Assembly: GCF_005484965.1 (NCBI RefSeq)
Contig: NZ_CP034036.1
Coordinates: forward strand, 4,340,001-4,404,000
Source: Brenneria nigrifluens DSM 30175 = ATCC 13028
GTDB lineage: Bacteria; Pseudomonadota; Gammaproteobacteria; Enterobacterales; Enterobacteriaceae
Direction of reading: 5' to 3'
Length of the DNA stretch: 64,000 nt
The notes below the pieces were generated by a model, which was not told the DNA's origin, searched no databases, and saw only the letters and a program-made list of their open reading frames with translations. Positions within the stretch are counted from its first letter, which is position 1; every line of letters starts with the position of its first letter. Below are positions 46,188 to 56,004 of this stretch, piece after piece. Made by a program: the position numbers and the translations under genes.

Positions 46188-48458
46188 TTACTCTTCGCTA
46201 CTGCCGTCGCCCGGTCGTTTCGGCGCATCGACATCAATGCGATCGATACGCTGCAGGCCGCGCAGCAAGGTGCCTTTCCGTCCGCGCTCGGACTGATATT
46301 TCTGCAGCTCGTTGGCGCGCAGAACCAGTTTGCGTTTACCGAAGTACAGCGTCACCGACGCCTGCGGCGGCAGCAGCAATAGCCAGGTCAGGCGATCCTT
46401 GCCGCTGGCGAAGTCCGCCGACGAAATAGAGATAATTTTATTGCCTTTCCCTTTCGACAGCTGCGGCAGGTCGGAAACCGGGAACAGCAGCATCCGGCCC
46501 GCCGCGGTGATCGCCAGCAGCGTATTGTCGTCCCCGTTGATCTCCAGGGGCGGCAGCACCTTGGCGTTGTCCGGCAGGGTGATAATCGCTTTGCCGGCGC
46601 GGTTGCGCGCCACCAGATCGTTAAAGGTGCAGACAAACCCGTAGCCGGCGTCGGACGCCATCAGCAAGGGCTGATCGTCCGCGGCCATCAGCACCTGCTC
46701 GACGGTCGCCCCCGGCGGAGGCGTCAGCTTGCCGGTTAACGGTTCGCCCTGTCCGCGCGCCGAAGGCAGCGTCAGCGGATCGAGCGCATAGCTGCGGCCG
46801 GTCGAGTCAATAAATACCACCGGCTGATTGGTTTTGCCCCGGGCGGCGGAGCGGAAGCTGTCGCCGGCTTTATAACTCAGCCCGGACGGATCGATATCAT
46901 GCCCTTTGGCGCTGCGTACCCAACCCATCTCCGACAGCACGATGGTGACCGGCTCCGAAGGCACGAAATCATGCTCGCTCATCGCTTTCGCTTCAGCGCG
47001 CTCCTTCAGCGGCGAGCGGCGCTCGTCGCCGTAGGTCTGGGCGTCCGCCTGAATTTCCTTTTTCAGCAGGTTGCTCAGCTTACGCTCGGATGCCAGCAGG
47101 GCCTGCAAATGGTCGCGCTCTTTCGCCAGATCGTCCTGCTCGCCGCGGATTTTCATCTCTTCCAGCTTGGCCAGATGGCGTAATTTCAGTTCCAGAATCG
47201 CTTCGGCCTGGGTTTCGCTCAGGCTGAACTGGCGCATCAATACCGGCTTCGGCTCGTCTTCCGTACGGATGATGTGGATCACTTCATCGATATTGAGGAA
47301 CGCAATCAGCAACCCTTCCAGAATATGCAGGCGTTTAAGCACTTTCTCCAGCCGGTAGTTCAAGCGGCGGCGCACGGTATCACGACGGAATACCAGCCAT
47401 TCGGTCAGGATTTCAACCAGCCCTTTAACGGCGGGACGACCATCCAGACCGATCATATTCATATTGATGCGGTAGCTTTTTTCCAGATCGGTGGTGGCGA
47501 ACAAATGGTTCATCACCTGATCCAGATCGATGCGGTTGGAGCGCGGCACCAGCACTAAACGGGTGGGATTTTCGTGGTCCGACTCATCGCGCAGGTCTTC
47601 AATCATCGGCAGCTTTTTGGCGCGCATCTGGCTGGCGATCTGCTCCAGCACCTTGGCGCCGGAAACCTGATGCGGCAGCGCGGTGATCACCGCTTCGCCA
47701 TCCTCTTTCTTCCAGATGGCGCGCATACGCACCGAACCGCGCCCGTTCTGGTAAATTTTACGCACTTCATCGCGCGGGGTAATGATTTCCGCTTCGGTGG
47801 GGAAATCCGGCCCCTGAACGTGCTGCAACAAATCCTCCAGCGTGGCGCCGGGCTTATCGATTAACGCCACTGCGGCGGCGGCGATTTCGCGGATATTGTG
47901 CGGCGGGATGTCGGTCGCCATCCCGACGGCGATGCCGGTGGTGCCGTTAAGCAGAATATTCGGCAGACGGGCAGGCAGCATTTTCGGCTCCTGCAACGTG
48001 CCGTCGAAGTTCGGCACATAGTCGACCGTGCCCTGCCCCAGCTCGTTAAGCAGCAGCTCGGCGTATTTGGACAGCCGGGATTCGGTATAACGCATCGCCG
48101 CGAACGATTTCGGATCGTCCGGCGCCCCCCAGTTTCCCTGGCCGTCCACCAGCGGATAGCGGTAAGAGAACGGCTGCGCCATTAACACCATCGCTTCGTA
48201 ACAGGCGCTGTCGCCGTGCGGATGATATTTACCCAATACGTCGCCCACGGTACGGGCGGATTTTTTAAACTTGGCGCTGGAATTCAGGCCCAGCTCCGAC
48301 ATGGCATAGACAATGCGGCGCTGCACCGGCTTCAACCCATCACCGATAAACGGCAACGCCCGGTCCATGATGACGTACATGGAGTAGTTCAGGTACGCAT
48401 TTTCAGTAAACGTGTGCAGCGCCAGGCTTTCCGCGCCGTCATGCGTCATCTCGCTCAT
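46188..48458 (-). CDS. parC: DNA topoisomerase IV subunit A
   Basis: A 756-residue type IIA topoisomerase subunit (E. coli 752). The quinolone-resistance region HPHGDSACYEA keeps the wild-type Ser and Glu, and the active-site Tyr is in MRYTES near residue 121. Beta-pinwheel blades fill the C-terminal third. With ParE it decatenates daughter chromosomes. In this genome parC and parE are separated by about 10 kb of inserted genes. Confidence 0.97.
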   Translation of the reverse strand: MSEMTHDGAESLALHTFTENAYLNYSMYVIMDRALPFIGDGLKPVQRRIVYAMSELGLNSSAKFKKSARTVGDVLGKYHPHGDSACYEAMVLMAQPFSYRYPLVDGQGNWGAPDDPKSFAAMRYTESRLSKYAELLLNELGQGTVDYVPNFDGTLQEPKMLPARLPNILLNGTTGIAVGMATDIPPHNIREIAAAAVALIDKPGATLEDLLQHVQGPDFPTEAEIITPRDEVRKIYQNGRGSVRMRAIWKKEDGEAVITALPHQVSGAKVLEQIASQMRAKKLPMIEDLRDESDHENPTRLVLVPRSNRIDLDQVMNHLFATTDLEKSYRINMNMIGLDGRPAVKGLVEILTEWLVFRRDTVRRRLNYRLEKVLKRLHILEGLLIAFLNIDEVIHIIRTEDEPKPVLMRQFSLSETQAEAILELKLRHLAKLEEMKIRGEQDDLAKERDHLQALLASERKLSNLLKKEIQADAQTYGDERRSPLKERAEAKAMSEHDFVPSEPVTIVLSEMGWVRSAKGHDIDPSGLSYKAGDSFRSAARGKTNQPVVFIDSTGRSYALDPLTLPSARGQGEPLTGKLTPPPGATVEQVLMAADDQPLLMASDAGYGFVCTFNDLVARNRAGKAIITLPDNAKVLPPLEINGDDNTLLAITAAGRMLLFPVSDLPQLSKGKGNKIISISSADFASGKDRLTWLLLLPPQASVTLYFGKRKLVLRANELQKYQSERGRKGTLLRGLQRIDRIDVDAPKRPGDGSSEE

Positions 48459-48821
48459 TTATCTCATTTCCTCACATCGCGGCGCGATTAATGCTCTCTT
48501 CAACGCGCCGCACAGCGGTATGTTCGGCGGGAATAGTACCTTATCCGCCCGGCCTCTGTCACAGAGAACAAAGACCCGCGACGTTAAAGGCCGTTTGACT
48601 TAATGGCCGGGAATGACGGCGATATGACATCTTCATTAAGAGTTCTTAATAAAATCACAATTGAAAACGCGAATGATAACTTTTATTTTTTGATAACGAT
48701 TATCATTGCGATAGTTTTATGTTGCTACTAAACACGGATTTCAATTTCTGCTGGAGTCTATTGCCAGCAATCCGTTCCCTGTAGCGCCGACCGGAAAGCC
48801 GCCCATCAACAGAGCATCATT
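48459..48821. promoter_or_regulatory. Divergent parC / TonB-receptor promoter region
   Basis: 363 bases without a gene. It holds the parC promoter, a Fur box at 48692 and an AT-rich stretch. No clear RBS precedes the receptor ATG at 48822. Confidence 0.6.
48692..48710 (+). promoter_or_regulatory. Fur box
   Basis: GATAACGATTATCATTGCG matches the 19-base Fur consensus at 14 positions, with a near-perfect left half and core. It lies 110 bases before the TonB-dependent receptor, so iron repression is likely. Confidence 0.75.
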
Positions 48822-51221
48822 ATGTTAATCAATAAGAATCTCAGAAAAATCATTCTCACCGGGATATTAACCGGTACGGCGCTAAACAGCGCTGCCGCCG
48901 ATAACCCAACGTCGGCTAAAGCCAATACGGCCGACGAGTCTAGACCAACTGATGACGTGATGACGGTTTATTCTCCCAAAGTCGAGAAAGAAGCCGGCAC
49001 CAAGACGACCATCACCGCCGGCGATATGCAGAAAGAGGGCGGTAATAATTTCAGCAACATTATGCGCTACCAGCCGCTGATCAGCGCGCCGGGCGTCACC
49101 AGCGGCGTCAGCGCCGGCAAAAGCAACTACGATCGCGGCGGCGCCAGCGGTTACAATATTCGCGGTCTGGAAAACAACCGGGTCTCCATCGATATCGATG
49201 GGGTGGAACTGCCCAGTTCCACCGATCGCGGAACATCCACGGTCAGCGGCCGCCGCCAGACGGGCAGCACCGGCATCGGCCGCGGCGATTATCTCGACCC
49301 CTATCTGTACGGTTCGGTGGAGATCGAATCCGGCGCCACGTCGGTCGCCAACAGTAATAACGCCCTGGGCGGCTCGGTCTCTTTCAAGCCGAAATCCGCC
49401 AATGATTACCTGCATGCCGACAAGCACAGCTATTTCGGCTATCAGGCGGGGTATGATTCCACCGACCGCAGCTTCCACAACGGCATTACCGCCGCCGGCG
49501 GAGACGACGATCTGCGCGGCGTCATCGTCGTCAGCCGCCGCGACGGCAACGAAACCGAAAACCACAGCGATGCCACCATCGACAGCACCCCGGCCAACTG
49601 GCACTCCAACGCGGTACTGGCCTCCGGTATCTGGCAAGCGACTGATGCGCATCAGCTTACCGCCACCGTCGATTATTACCACAAAACCAATCACGCCGAT
49701 TTTCCGACCTGGAACATGAGCGCATCGGGTGTTTCTACACTCGATGGCAGTACCTCATATCAGGACAGTCAGACCCGCCGCTGGGGGTTCAGTCTGGCGG
49801 ATCTCTATACGCCGGAAGATTTCTCGCTGTTCGACAGCCTGAATACCAAACTGTTCTATACCCAGACCGAAGCGCACGACTACACCGTCACGGACGCTTC
49901 CGCGCCGACTTCCGTCTGGAGCAACTATGATACCAACAGCTTTGGCCTGGAAAGCAAGGCCGCCAAGGAGTGGCGCAACCACAGTATCAGCTACGGTTTC
50001 AATGCCCGTCAGTCGAAAACAGAACGTCCGTTCACCGCGGAAAATCTGACAGCGAGCGGCCTGAATATCGATCTGGGGCGGCCACAGGCGGATAGCGAGA
50101 TTATCAATCTGGGGGCTTTCGTACAGGATAAGATCACCTGGGAGCTGGCCGGCCGCGACTTCTCGATAGTACCGGGGGTACGCTTCGCCTGGCAGCACGC
50201 TGAACCGAAGAACGCCTCCAATCTGTTTACCAACACCAATGGCAATGTGACTTCGGATGAAGCAACCAGCATGTACGGCACCAATGCCGATGGACAGGTT
50301 ATGCCATCCATCGCTTTCCAGTACCACCTCACGCCCGATTTGCTGGCCTACGTTCAATACCGGCGCGGCGCCCAGTTTCCCACTGACGGGCAATTGTATG
50401 GTTCCTGGGCTCTCGGCTATTTCGGCACCTCAAGTAGCTACGCCGTGCTGAGCGATCCGGACCTGAAAACCGAAACCAGCGATAACTATGAACTGGGACT
50501 GAAAGGCCAGATTGTGGAAGGGGTCACGCTGAGCGCGTCGGCCTTCTACAGCGATTACAATAACTTTATCGCCAACGGTTACTATCGCCGCGCCGATAAT
50601 CCCGCCCTGTTCGCCAACGTGCCGAGTAGTCTCAGCATTCTTTATCTGACGGAGAACCGCGATAAAGCCTATATCTACGGCGGCGAGATCAGCGCAAAAT
50701 TCAACCTCGGCACCTGGTTTGAACAGGCGAATGGCTTCAGCGCCCGTCTGGCCTACGGCTATACCGAAGGGGCATCAAAATCCAGCGCCAGCGGTGACTC
50801 CTATGTCGCTCTAGACTCGGTGACGCCGCAAAAAGCCGTGGTGGGCGTTGCCTACGATGATCCGTCCAACACCTATGGCGCCGCGCTGATCGCCACCTTC
50901 AATAAAGGCAAAACCGCCACCTATGCAGCGGGTCGTAAGCTCCCTTCCAGCGGAAACAGCCTGGGTTCTGACGATTATACTTTCATGCATGTTCCGGGCT
51001 ACGCTCTGGTAGATCTGACCGCTTACTATCGCGTATCCAAAAACGTGAGGCTTAGCGGCGGCATCTACAACCTGACCGATCGCAAATACTGGGATTATCA
51101 AACCAGCCGCAATATAGAGGCGCCTACCAGCAACAGCGCCAGTGATATCAACTATTACAATCAGCAGTTGGCCGTCTCCCCCGGCCGCAGCTTCCAGCTT
51201 GGCGTCAACGTGGATTTCTAA
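48822..51221 (+). CDS. TonB-dependent outer-membrane receptor (heme/hemoglobin type)
   Basis: A 799-residue receptor. A signal peptide (residues 1-26, ending SAAA) is followed by a possible TonB box (DDVMTVYSP near 45), a plug domain (about 60-190, with YNIRGLENNRVSIDIDGVELP near 112-132) and a 22-strand barrel that ends with Phe. It resembles the hemoglobin/transferrin/lactoferrin receptor family. The Fur box upstream supports an iron or heme role, but the gene abuts the operon at 51266, so a link with that pathway's substrate is possible. No hemin ABC genes or heme oxygenase are nearby. Confidence 0.88.
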   Translation: MLINKNLRKIILTGILTGTALNSAAADNPTSAKANTADESRPTDDVMTVYSPKVEKEAGTKTTITAGDMQKEGGNNFSNIMRYQPLISAPGVTSGVSAGKSNYDRGGASGYNIRGLENNRVSIDIDGVELPSSTDRGTSTVSGRRQTGSTGIGRGDYLDPYLYGSVEIESGATSVANSNNALGGSVSFKPKSANDYLHADKHSYFGYQAGYDSTDRSFHNGITAAGGDDDLRGVIVVSRRDGNETENHSDATIDSTPANWHSNAVLASGIWQATDAHQLTATVDYYHKTNHADFPTWNMSASGVSTLDGSTSYQDSQTRRWGFSLADLYTPEDFSLFDSLNTKLFYTQTEAHDYTVTDASAPTSVWSNYDTNSFGLESKAAKEWRNHSISYGFNARQSKTERPFTAENLTASGLNIDLGRPQADSEIINLGAFVQDKITWELAGRDFSIVPGVRFAWQHAEPKNASNLFTNTNGNVTSDEATSMYGTNADGQVMPSIAFQYHLTPDLLAYVQYRRGAQFPTDGQLYGSWALGYFGTSSSYAVLSDPDLKTETSDNYELGLKGQIVEGVTLSASAFYSDYNNFIANGYYRRADNPALFANVPSSLSILYLTENRDKAYIYGGEISAKFNLGTWFEQANGFSARLAYGYTEGASKSSASGDSYVALDSVTPQKAVVGVAYDDPSNTYGAALIATFNKGKTATYAAGRKLPSSGNSLGSDDYTFMHVPGYALVDLTAYYRVSKNVRLSGGIYNLTDRKYWDYQTSRNIEAPTSNSASDINYYNQQLAVSPGRSFQLGVNVDF

Positions 51222-51229
51222 TCCCGACC

Positions 51230-51254
51230 GGCGTCAGGGCATAGCCCTGACGCC
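51230..51254. terminator. Bidirectional terminator between receptor and ligase genes
   Basis: GGCGTCAGGGC and GCCCTGACGCC form a perfect 11-base stem with a three-base loop, between two convergent genes. No long T tract on either side. Confidence 0.6.
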
Positions 51255-51265
51255 CTGCGCCTGCC

Positions 51266-52786
51266 TCACCCCAGACGGGATCTCAGTTGCTTGCGATCGA
51301 TTTTCCCCACCGCGTTTTCCGGCAGTTTTTCCAGCCAATAATAACCGGCCGGCGCATGGCTGGCCGGCAGAAACGCTTTGATATGGTTATCGAGCTCCCG
51401 TTCGTCCGGCGCGTCGCCCGGCACGGGTTCGACAAACGCGACCGGCACCTCGCCCAGATCCGCGCAATGGCGGCCGACAACACAGCAGTTGCGGACCGCC
51501 GGATGTTTCAGCAGGATATTTTCGATAAGCTCCGGCGAGATATTTTCCCCGCCTCTGACGATCAGATTTTTCAGCCGTCCGGTGATGGTTAAAAAGCCCT
51601 CCCCATCAAAGCGGCCGATATCCCCGGTGCGCAGCCAACCGCACTCTATCGGGCTTGGCGCGCCGTCCGAGCCGACATAGCCGCGCATCAGCGAATCGCC
51701 GCGAATGCAGATTTCCCCCTCCGCCGCCGCATTCCAACCGCCGGGGCTGAACAGGGCAACCTGCTGCCCCGGCAGCGTTTGCCCCACCGTACCGATCTTT
51801 CTGCCGCCGGGCGGATTCATGGTCGAAGTACAGGTCGCTTCGGACAATCCGTAGGAAACCAGCAGTTCCACACCGAACGCCGCCTCGATATCCCGATGCA
51901 GCGACTCCGCCAGCAGCGCCGAACCACAGCGCAAAAAGCGCAACGATTTAACGTCCAGAGGGTGCGGAAGCGCCTTTACCACCGCCAGCACGCGCGAATA
52001 GATGGTCGGCACCCCGGTCATATAGGTTACGGCGTAGTCCGACAGCCATGACGGCACCCGTTCCGCCCGGAACCTGTCGGCCAGAATCACCGTCGCCCCT
52101 TGCAGCAGCGGCGCGATAATCTGGTTATTCACACCGTTGGTATGGTGCAGCGGCATCAGATGCAGCAACCGATCGGCCGGGGTAATGCGCGTCACGGCGA
52201 TAACGCCGCGCGCATTATTGCGCAGATTGCGATGCGACAGCACAATTCCCTTGGGATTGCCCGTGCTGCCCGAGGTAAACAGCAACATGGCCGGCTCATC
52301 GCCCGAACCGGCGGAAACATCCTGTTCTTGCCGCCGCTCCCGGCTTAGCAGGGCCGACGAGCGATAAACGCGCACGCCTTCCGGCACGCCGACATCGTCC
52401 TCGTCCGTTACCAGCACCTTCATCACCACCGCAGCCATGCGCTCGGCGATGACCGGCCAGGAAACCCGCGGCTCCATAAAGCTCGGGCAGAACCCCGCCT
52501 CCATCAGCCCCAGGAACAGGGCGATGCCGTCGACCGATCGCGGCAGCCGAATACCGACAAACCGCGCCTCCCCCGGTGCGAATCCGGGACGCAGCAATCT
52601 GTCGGCGCCCGCGGCATAGGCGCTGACCCGCTGATAAAAATCATCATAGCTGACGTGCCGCGCCTCTTCAGGCCGCGGGGCGGGAACGATAAACGCCGTG
52701 CGCCCGGCTAGCGCATGGGGACGGATGCTGCGCAGAAAATCCACGGTTTCTCCCTCGGTGGAAGGCATGTCGTTACCATTCAGCAT
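51266..52786 (-). CDS. AMP-binding acyl-CoA ligase
   Basis: A 506-residue adenylate-forming enzyme. P-loop LLFTSGSTGNPKG is near residue 172, SYGLSEATCTS near 313, the hinge block TGRLKNLIVRGGENISPELIE near 408, and the C-terminal catalytic Lys in GKIDRKQL near 498. It would activate a carboxylic acid to its CoA ester. Last gene of a seven-gene operon; three bases separate it from the beta-subunit gene. The substrate cannot be read from the sequence. Confidence 0.9.
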   Translation of the reverse strand: MLNGNDMPSTEGETVDFLRSIRPHALAGRTAFIVPAPRPEEARHVSYDDFYQRVSAYAAGADRLLRPGFAPGEARFVGIRLPRSVDGIALFLGLMEAGFCPSFMEPRVSWPVIAERMAAVVMKVLVTDEDDVGVPEGVRVYRSSALLSRERRQEQDVSAGSGDEPAMLLFTSGSTGNPKGIVLSHRNLRNNARGVIAVTRITPADRLLHLMPLHHTNGVNNQIIAPLLQGATVILADRFRAERVPSWLSDYAVTYMTGVPTIYSRVLAVVKALPHPLDVKSLRFLRCGSALLAESLHRDIEAAFGVELLVSYGLSEATCTSTMNPPGGRKIGTVGQTLPGQQVALFSPGGWNAAAEGEICIRGDSLMRGYVGSDGAPSPIECGWLRTGDIGRFDGEGFLTITGRLKNLIVRGGENISPELIENILLKHPAVRNCCVVGRHCADLGEVPVAFVEPVPGDAPDERELDNHIKAFLPASHAPAGYYWLEKLPENAVGKIDRKQLRSRLG

Positions 52787-52789
52787 AAT

Positions 52790-53530
52790 TTATTTATCAA
52801 TATGCAGATTCAGATCCGCCGCAAAACGGCCGTCGGCATCCAGTTCGCGCAGCGCCTGCCGCTCCGCGCGCGTCGGCAACGGCGCCGGCTCGGCGGCGGC
52901 ATAATCAAAGGCGAATCCGGTCATGGCGATAATCTGTTCGATGCTTTTCGCCGGGTGCCGGTATTTCAGCGCCAGCCGGCCGCGCCGCTTTTCAAACACC
53001 GCCGCCGGGGTGACCAGACCGCTGACGCCGCCGCTGGCGGTGGTGAAATCCAACTTGTCGACCAGCGTGCGGGGAGAGTGCTCGGTGCGCCACGTCACCG
53101 AGCGTCTGGCGGTCGGCAGCATAACCGCCGCGCCCCCGCCCCCCGGCAGACGCACCTTGGGCGCGTGCCAGTCGCCGATACAGGACACGTTGGTATTGCC
53201 TTGGCCATCCACCTGCGCCGCCCCCAGAAAGCAGAGATCCAATGCGCCTCTGGCGCACAGGTCATAGAAATCCTCGTTGGCGAAAATCGCGCGCGAGCCT
53301 TCCGCCAGCACCGGGTCGGAGCTGGATAGCGGCACGAAAGAGGGCGAAGGATCGACGCCGCCGGCGACATTGATATAGGTGAAGTCAAAGGCGTAGCTTT
53401 TTTTGGCCAGCAGACATGCCAGCATGGCGACCGAAGAGTTCACCCCGGAGAAGGTAATTTCATCGGGCCGGATAAACCTGGCCAGATTGATGACCAGAAA
53501 TGAAAACGGCGAAAAAGAGAGGCTCATCAC
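52790..53530 (-). CDS. CoA-transferase-fold protein, beta subunit (GctB/IpdB-like)
   Basis: A 246-residue protein of the family I CoA-transferase beta type (FLGAAQVDGQGNTN near residue 107 and PKVRLPGGGGAA near 127 are family marks). In true transferases a Glu in an E-S/N-G motif near residue 54 forms the CoA thioester; here that position reads YINVAGGVD with Asn 54 and no acidic residue. The mycobacterial ring-cleaving hydrolase IpdB also lacks this Glu. It pairs with the next gene and is probably a hydrolase or lyase subunit acting on a CoA ester (inference). Confidence 0.8.
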   Translation of the reverse strand: MMSLSFSPFSFLVINLARFIRPDEITFSGVNSSVAMLACLLAKKSYAFDFTYINVAGGVDPSPSFVPLSSSDPVLAEGSRAIFANEDFYDLCARGALDLCFLGAAQVDGQGNTNVSCIGDWHAPKVRLPGGGGAAVMLPTARRSVTWRTEHSPRTLVDKLDFTTASGGVSGLVTPAAVFEKRRGRLALKYRHPAKSIEQIIAMTGFAFDYAAAEPAPLPTRAERQALRELDADGRFAADLNLHIDK

Positions 53531-53531
53531 A

Positions 53532-54386
53532 CTACTCCACGCTTTCCTGAGACGCCTCCGGCGCCATATCCAGATGCTGTTGCAGGAACGACGCGTCCCG
53601 CTGCGCCAGATAACCTTCTATCGCCGGACTATCCAGCGGATAATAGGGCCAGCACGACCCCGGCCAGCCGCCCCGCGGCACCACGGCGACGGCCTCGACC
53701 AGAAAATGCGGGATCAGCGTCAGTTCCGGGCGCGCCGCAAAGGCTTCTTCTTCCACCAGCTTTTCCGCCGTCAGCAGTACGCGCCCCGCGGCCCTTGAAA
53801 TCAGATGGTCCCAGTTCGCGGTGCCGAATACCCGGCCGTCGCCATAGCGCGTCGCTTCGGCGACGTGTATCACCGCCACGTCAGGCTTGATGCGCGGGAT
53901 AACCCAGGTGGTTTCGCCGGATCCATAGGGATCGGGCAGCGCGACCCATTGATTGAGCGCCGCCAGATCGGAACCATGCACCCCCGCCACCGGCTGAAAC
54001 GGCACGCCAAACGCGGCGGCCCGCAGCCCCGCCGTCAAGGTGGCGCAGGCGTGCTCTTCCAACGCCAAACGGCCCGTTTCCACCGCGCGGCGATACCAGG
54101 GCGCCAGACCGAAATTCCCTTCCATCGCCACGATACCGCAGCGCGCTTTGGTCGCCACGCCCGCGCGGCAAAGAATGTCGATATCGTATCCCGGCGATTG
54201 TTTGATCAGTTCGATATTCTGCCGCCGCTGCCGGATCAACTCGCGGATCAAGGCGAACGGCGCACGATGCAGACAGGTTCCCCCCACGGCCAGCGACGAG
54301 CCGTCGGCAATGCGGGCGGCCAGTTCACCGAGAGAGACCAGCTTATCGCGGGGCTTTTTCGCCCCGTTTAGCGCGTTATATGACAT
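53532..54386 (-). CDS. CoA-transferase-fold protein, alpha subunit (GctA/IpdA-like)
   Basis: A 284-residue alpha subunit with the N-terminal glycine loop VGGTCLHRAPFALI near residue 34 and family blocks GVPFQPVAGVHGSD near 126 and KPDVAVIHVAEA near 163. Start ATG 54386 is preferred to TTG 54413, which would overlap the rhodanese gene. An acidic pair in LALEEHACA (110-111) lies about where IpdA has its catalytic Glu. It forms a heterodimer with the 52790 product. Confidence 0.8.
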   Translation of the reverse strand: MSYNALNGAKKPRDKLVSLGELAARIADGSSLAVGGTCLHRAPFALIRELIRQRRQNIELIKQSPGYDIDILCRAGVATKARCGIVAMEGNFGLAPWYRRAVETGRLALEEHACATLTAGLRAAAFGVPFQPVAGVHGSDLAALNQWVALPDPYGSGETTWVIPRIKPDVAVIHVAEATRYGDGRVFGTANWDHLISRAAGRVLLTAEKLVEEEAFAARPELTLIPHFLVEAVAVVPRGGWPGSCWPYYPLDSPAIEGYLAQRDASFLQQHLDMAPEASQESVE

Positions 54387-54399
54387 AAACAGCTGTCCG

Positions 54400-56004
54400 T
54401 TAATGGCCGACAAGATTGAATTTCGCGATGCCGTCCCGCTTCAGTTGCTCCACCAGCTGCAATTCCCAGTCGATGTACCCCTGCATGGCCGATTTCGGAC
54501 TATCAACGCCCTCGTAGGGCCGTTTATAAACGTCATCAACCGGAATCAGGGTAAAACCGAACCCCTGCTCCAGCGGAAGGCGGGCCTCGCGCCAGCCGCG
54601 CGTTCCCCCCGCAAGCGCAAAGCAGCGTTTGTCGGTCAGGCGTTTAAGTTCAGGCAACGTCGCCCGCGCCAACTCTCCATCGGCGGAGGTCAGAACCAGA
54701 TTCTCCGCGCCGGAAAGCGCGGGCAGCAGCTGCGGCAGATAAATCCCCGGACAGAACAGGGCGCCGGGGACGTGGCCTTTGGCATAGGCGCTGCTGCGCG
54801 ATAAATCGATGACCGCCGTTTTGTCCTGCTCCAGCCAACGAGACAGCGTTTCCGGCGTAACGGTCGAAGCGGCCGTCGCCGGCGCCGTCTCCGGCAGCGC
54901 GACGGCGGGTTTCAAATCCGCCGCCAGCCCGCCGGCCAGCACGGCGACGTCTTTCCAGCCCATCTGGCGCAGCCAGGAGGCGGCGATCGCCGCGCGCACG
55001 CCGTCATCGTCGGCCAAGACGATACGGGCGTTGCGGATGCCGATATATTCGTCCGTCGCCTGCACCAGCTGCCCTCCGGGGGCGTGCCGGAATCCTTCGG
55101 CCCTGACGAGCCGATACTCTTCCGGGCTGCGCACGTCGAAGCAGAACAAGCTGCGGGCATCCGACTCCGCCCGCCACGCCCGCAGCTCGTCGCGGGTGAT
55201 AAAACGCGCTCCCGCCCGTTGCGCCAGGGACTCGGCGGCGGCGCGCGCTTTGCGCAGGTTCTCCGCGCCGACCCGCTCCGGCGCCCTGCGGCAGGCGCCG
55301 TATTCCAGCTGAAAACCGGCGATCAGCCAGCCGATGGTGCCGTTACGCAGCGCGACGACATGCTTGAACAGCCCGGAATTAATCAGCGACTGCGCGCCGA
55401 TAATCGAGCGCGTCCGGCCCGCGCAGTTCACCACGATCGTCGTGTCCTCATCCCTGACCAACTCCGCGGCGCGCAAGACAAGCTCCGCGCCGGGAGCGCT
55501 GATCGAACCGGGTATCGTCATCACCTGATATTCGGAAAACGGCCTGGCATCGAGAATGACGATATTGTCGCCATTGCCGATGCGTTCCTGTAACGCTTGC
55601 GCCGTAATCATCGGCGTATTGGCATAGTGCGCGACCCACTCGCCGAACGCTTTCGAAGGCACGTTGACGTCACGAAACAGTTCGCCGCCGGCCCGCAGCC
55701 AGGCGGCCAAATCGCCCTTCACCGCGACGATATCTTCGTAGCCTTTCGCCGCCAGCCGCCGGTACGCCGTTGGCGCCAGCCCTTTGTCGGCATCAAACAG
55801 GACGACGGGCGCCCGGCGGTTCGGCACCAGACGCGCGACGTTCACCTCCAGCTCCGACAAGGGGATATTCACCGCCAGATAAGGCTGGGCCCGGCTGAAC
55901 TCCCCCTCTTCCCGCAGGTCGATAAACGCGAACTCGCTCTCCGAGCGCAGCAGCGCCAGAGTCTGTTCGCTATCGATATAGGATAATGCGCGCTCATTAC
56001 TCAT
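54400..56004 (-). CDS. Four-domain rhodanese protein
   Basis: A 534-residue cytoplasmic protein with four tandem rhodanese domains (about residues 8-110, 130-240, 268-368 and 380-485). Only domain two has the catalytic Cys loop (VNCAGRTRSIIGA, Cys near 192). The matching loops of the others read LFDADKG, LADDDG and TSADGE, without Cys. Such proteins bind or pass on sulfane sulfur. Second half of a sulfonate-type ABC operon, it overlaps the binding-protein gene by eight bases. The quadruple form with one active site is unusual. Confidence 0.88.
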   Translation of the reverse strand: MSNERALSYIDSEQTLALLRSESEFAFIDLREEGEFSRAQPYLAVNIPLSELEVNVARLVPNRRAPVVLFDADKGLAPTAYRRLAAKGYEDIVAVKGDLAAWLRAGGELFRDVNVPSKAFGEWVAHYANTPMITAQALQERIGNGDNIVILDARPFSEYQVMTIPGSISAPGAELVLRAAELVRDEDTTIVVNCAGRTRSIIGAQSLINSGLFKHVVALRNGTIGWLIAGFQLEYGACRRAPERVGAENLRKARAAAESLAQRAGARFITRDELRAWRAESDARSLFCFDVRSPEEYRLVRAEGFRHAPGGQLVQATDEYIGIRNARIVLADDDGVRAAIAASWLRQMGWKDVAVLAGGLAADLKPAVALPETAPATAASTVTPETLSRWLEQDKTAVIDLSRSSAYAKGHVPGALFCPGIYLPQLLPALSGAENLVLTSADGELARATLPELKRLTDKRCFALAGGTRGWREARLPLEQGFGFTLIPVDDVYKRPYEGVDSPKSAMQGYIDWELQLVEQLKRDGIAKFNLVGH

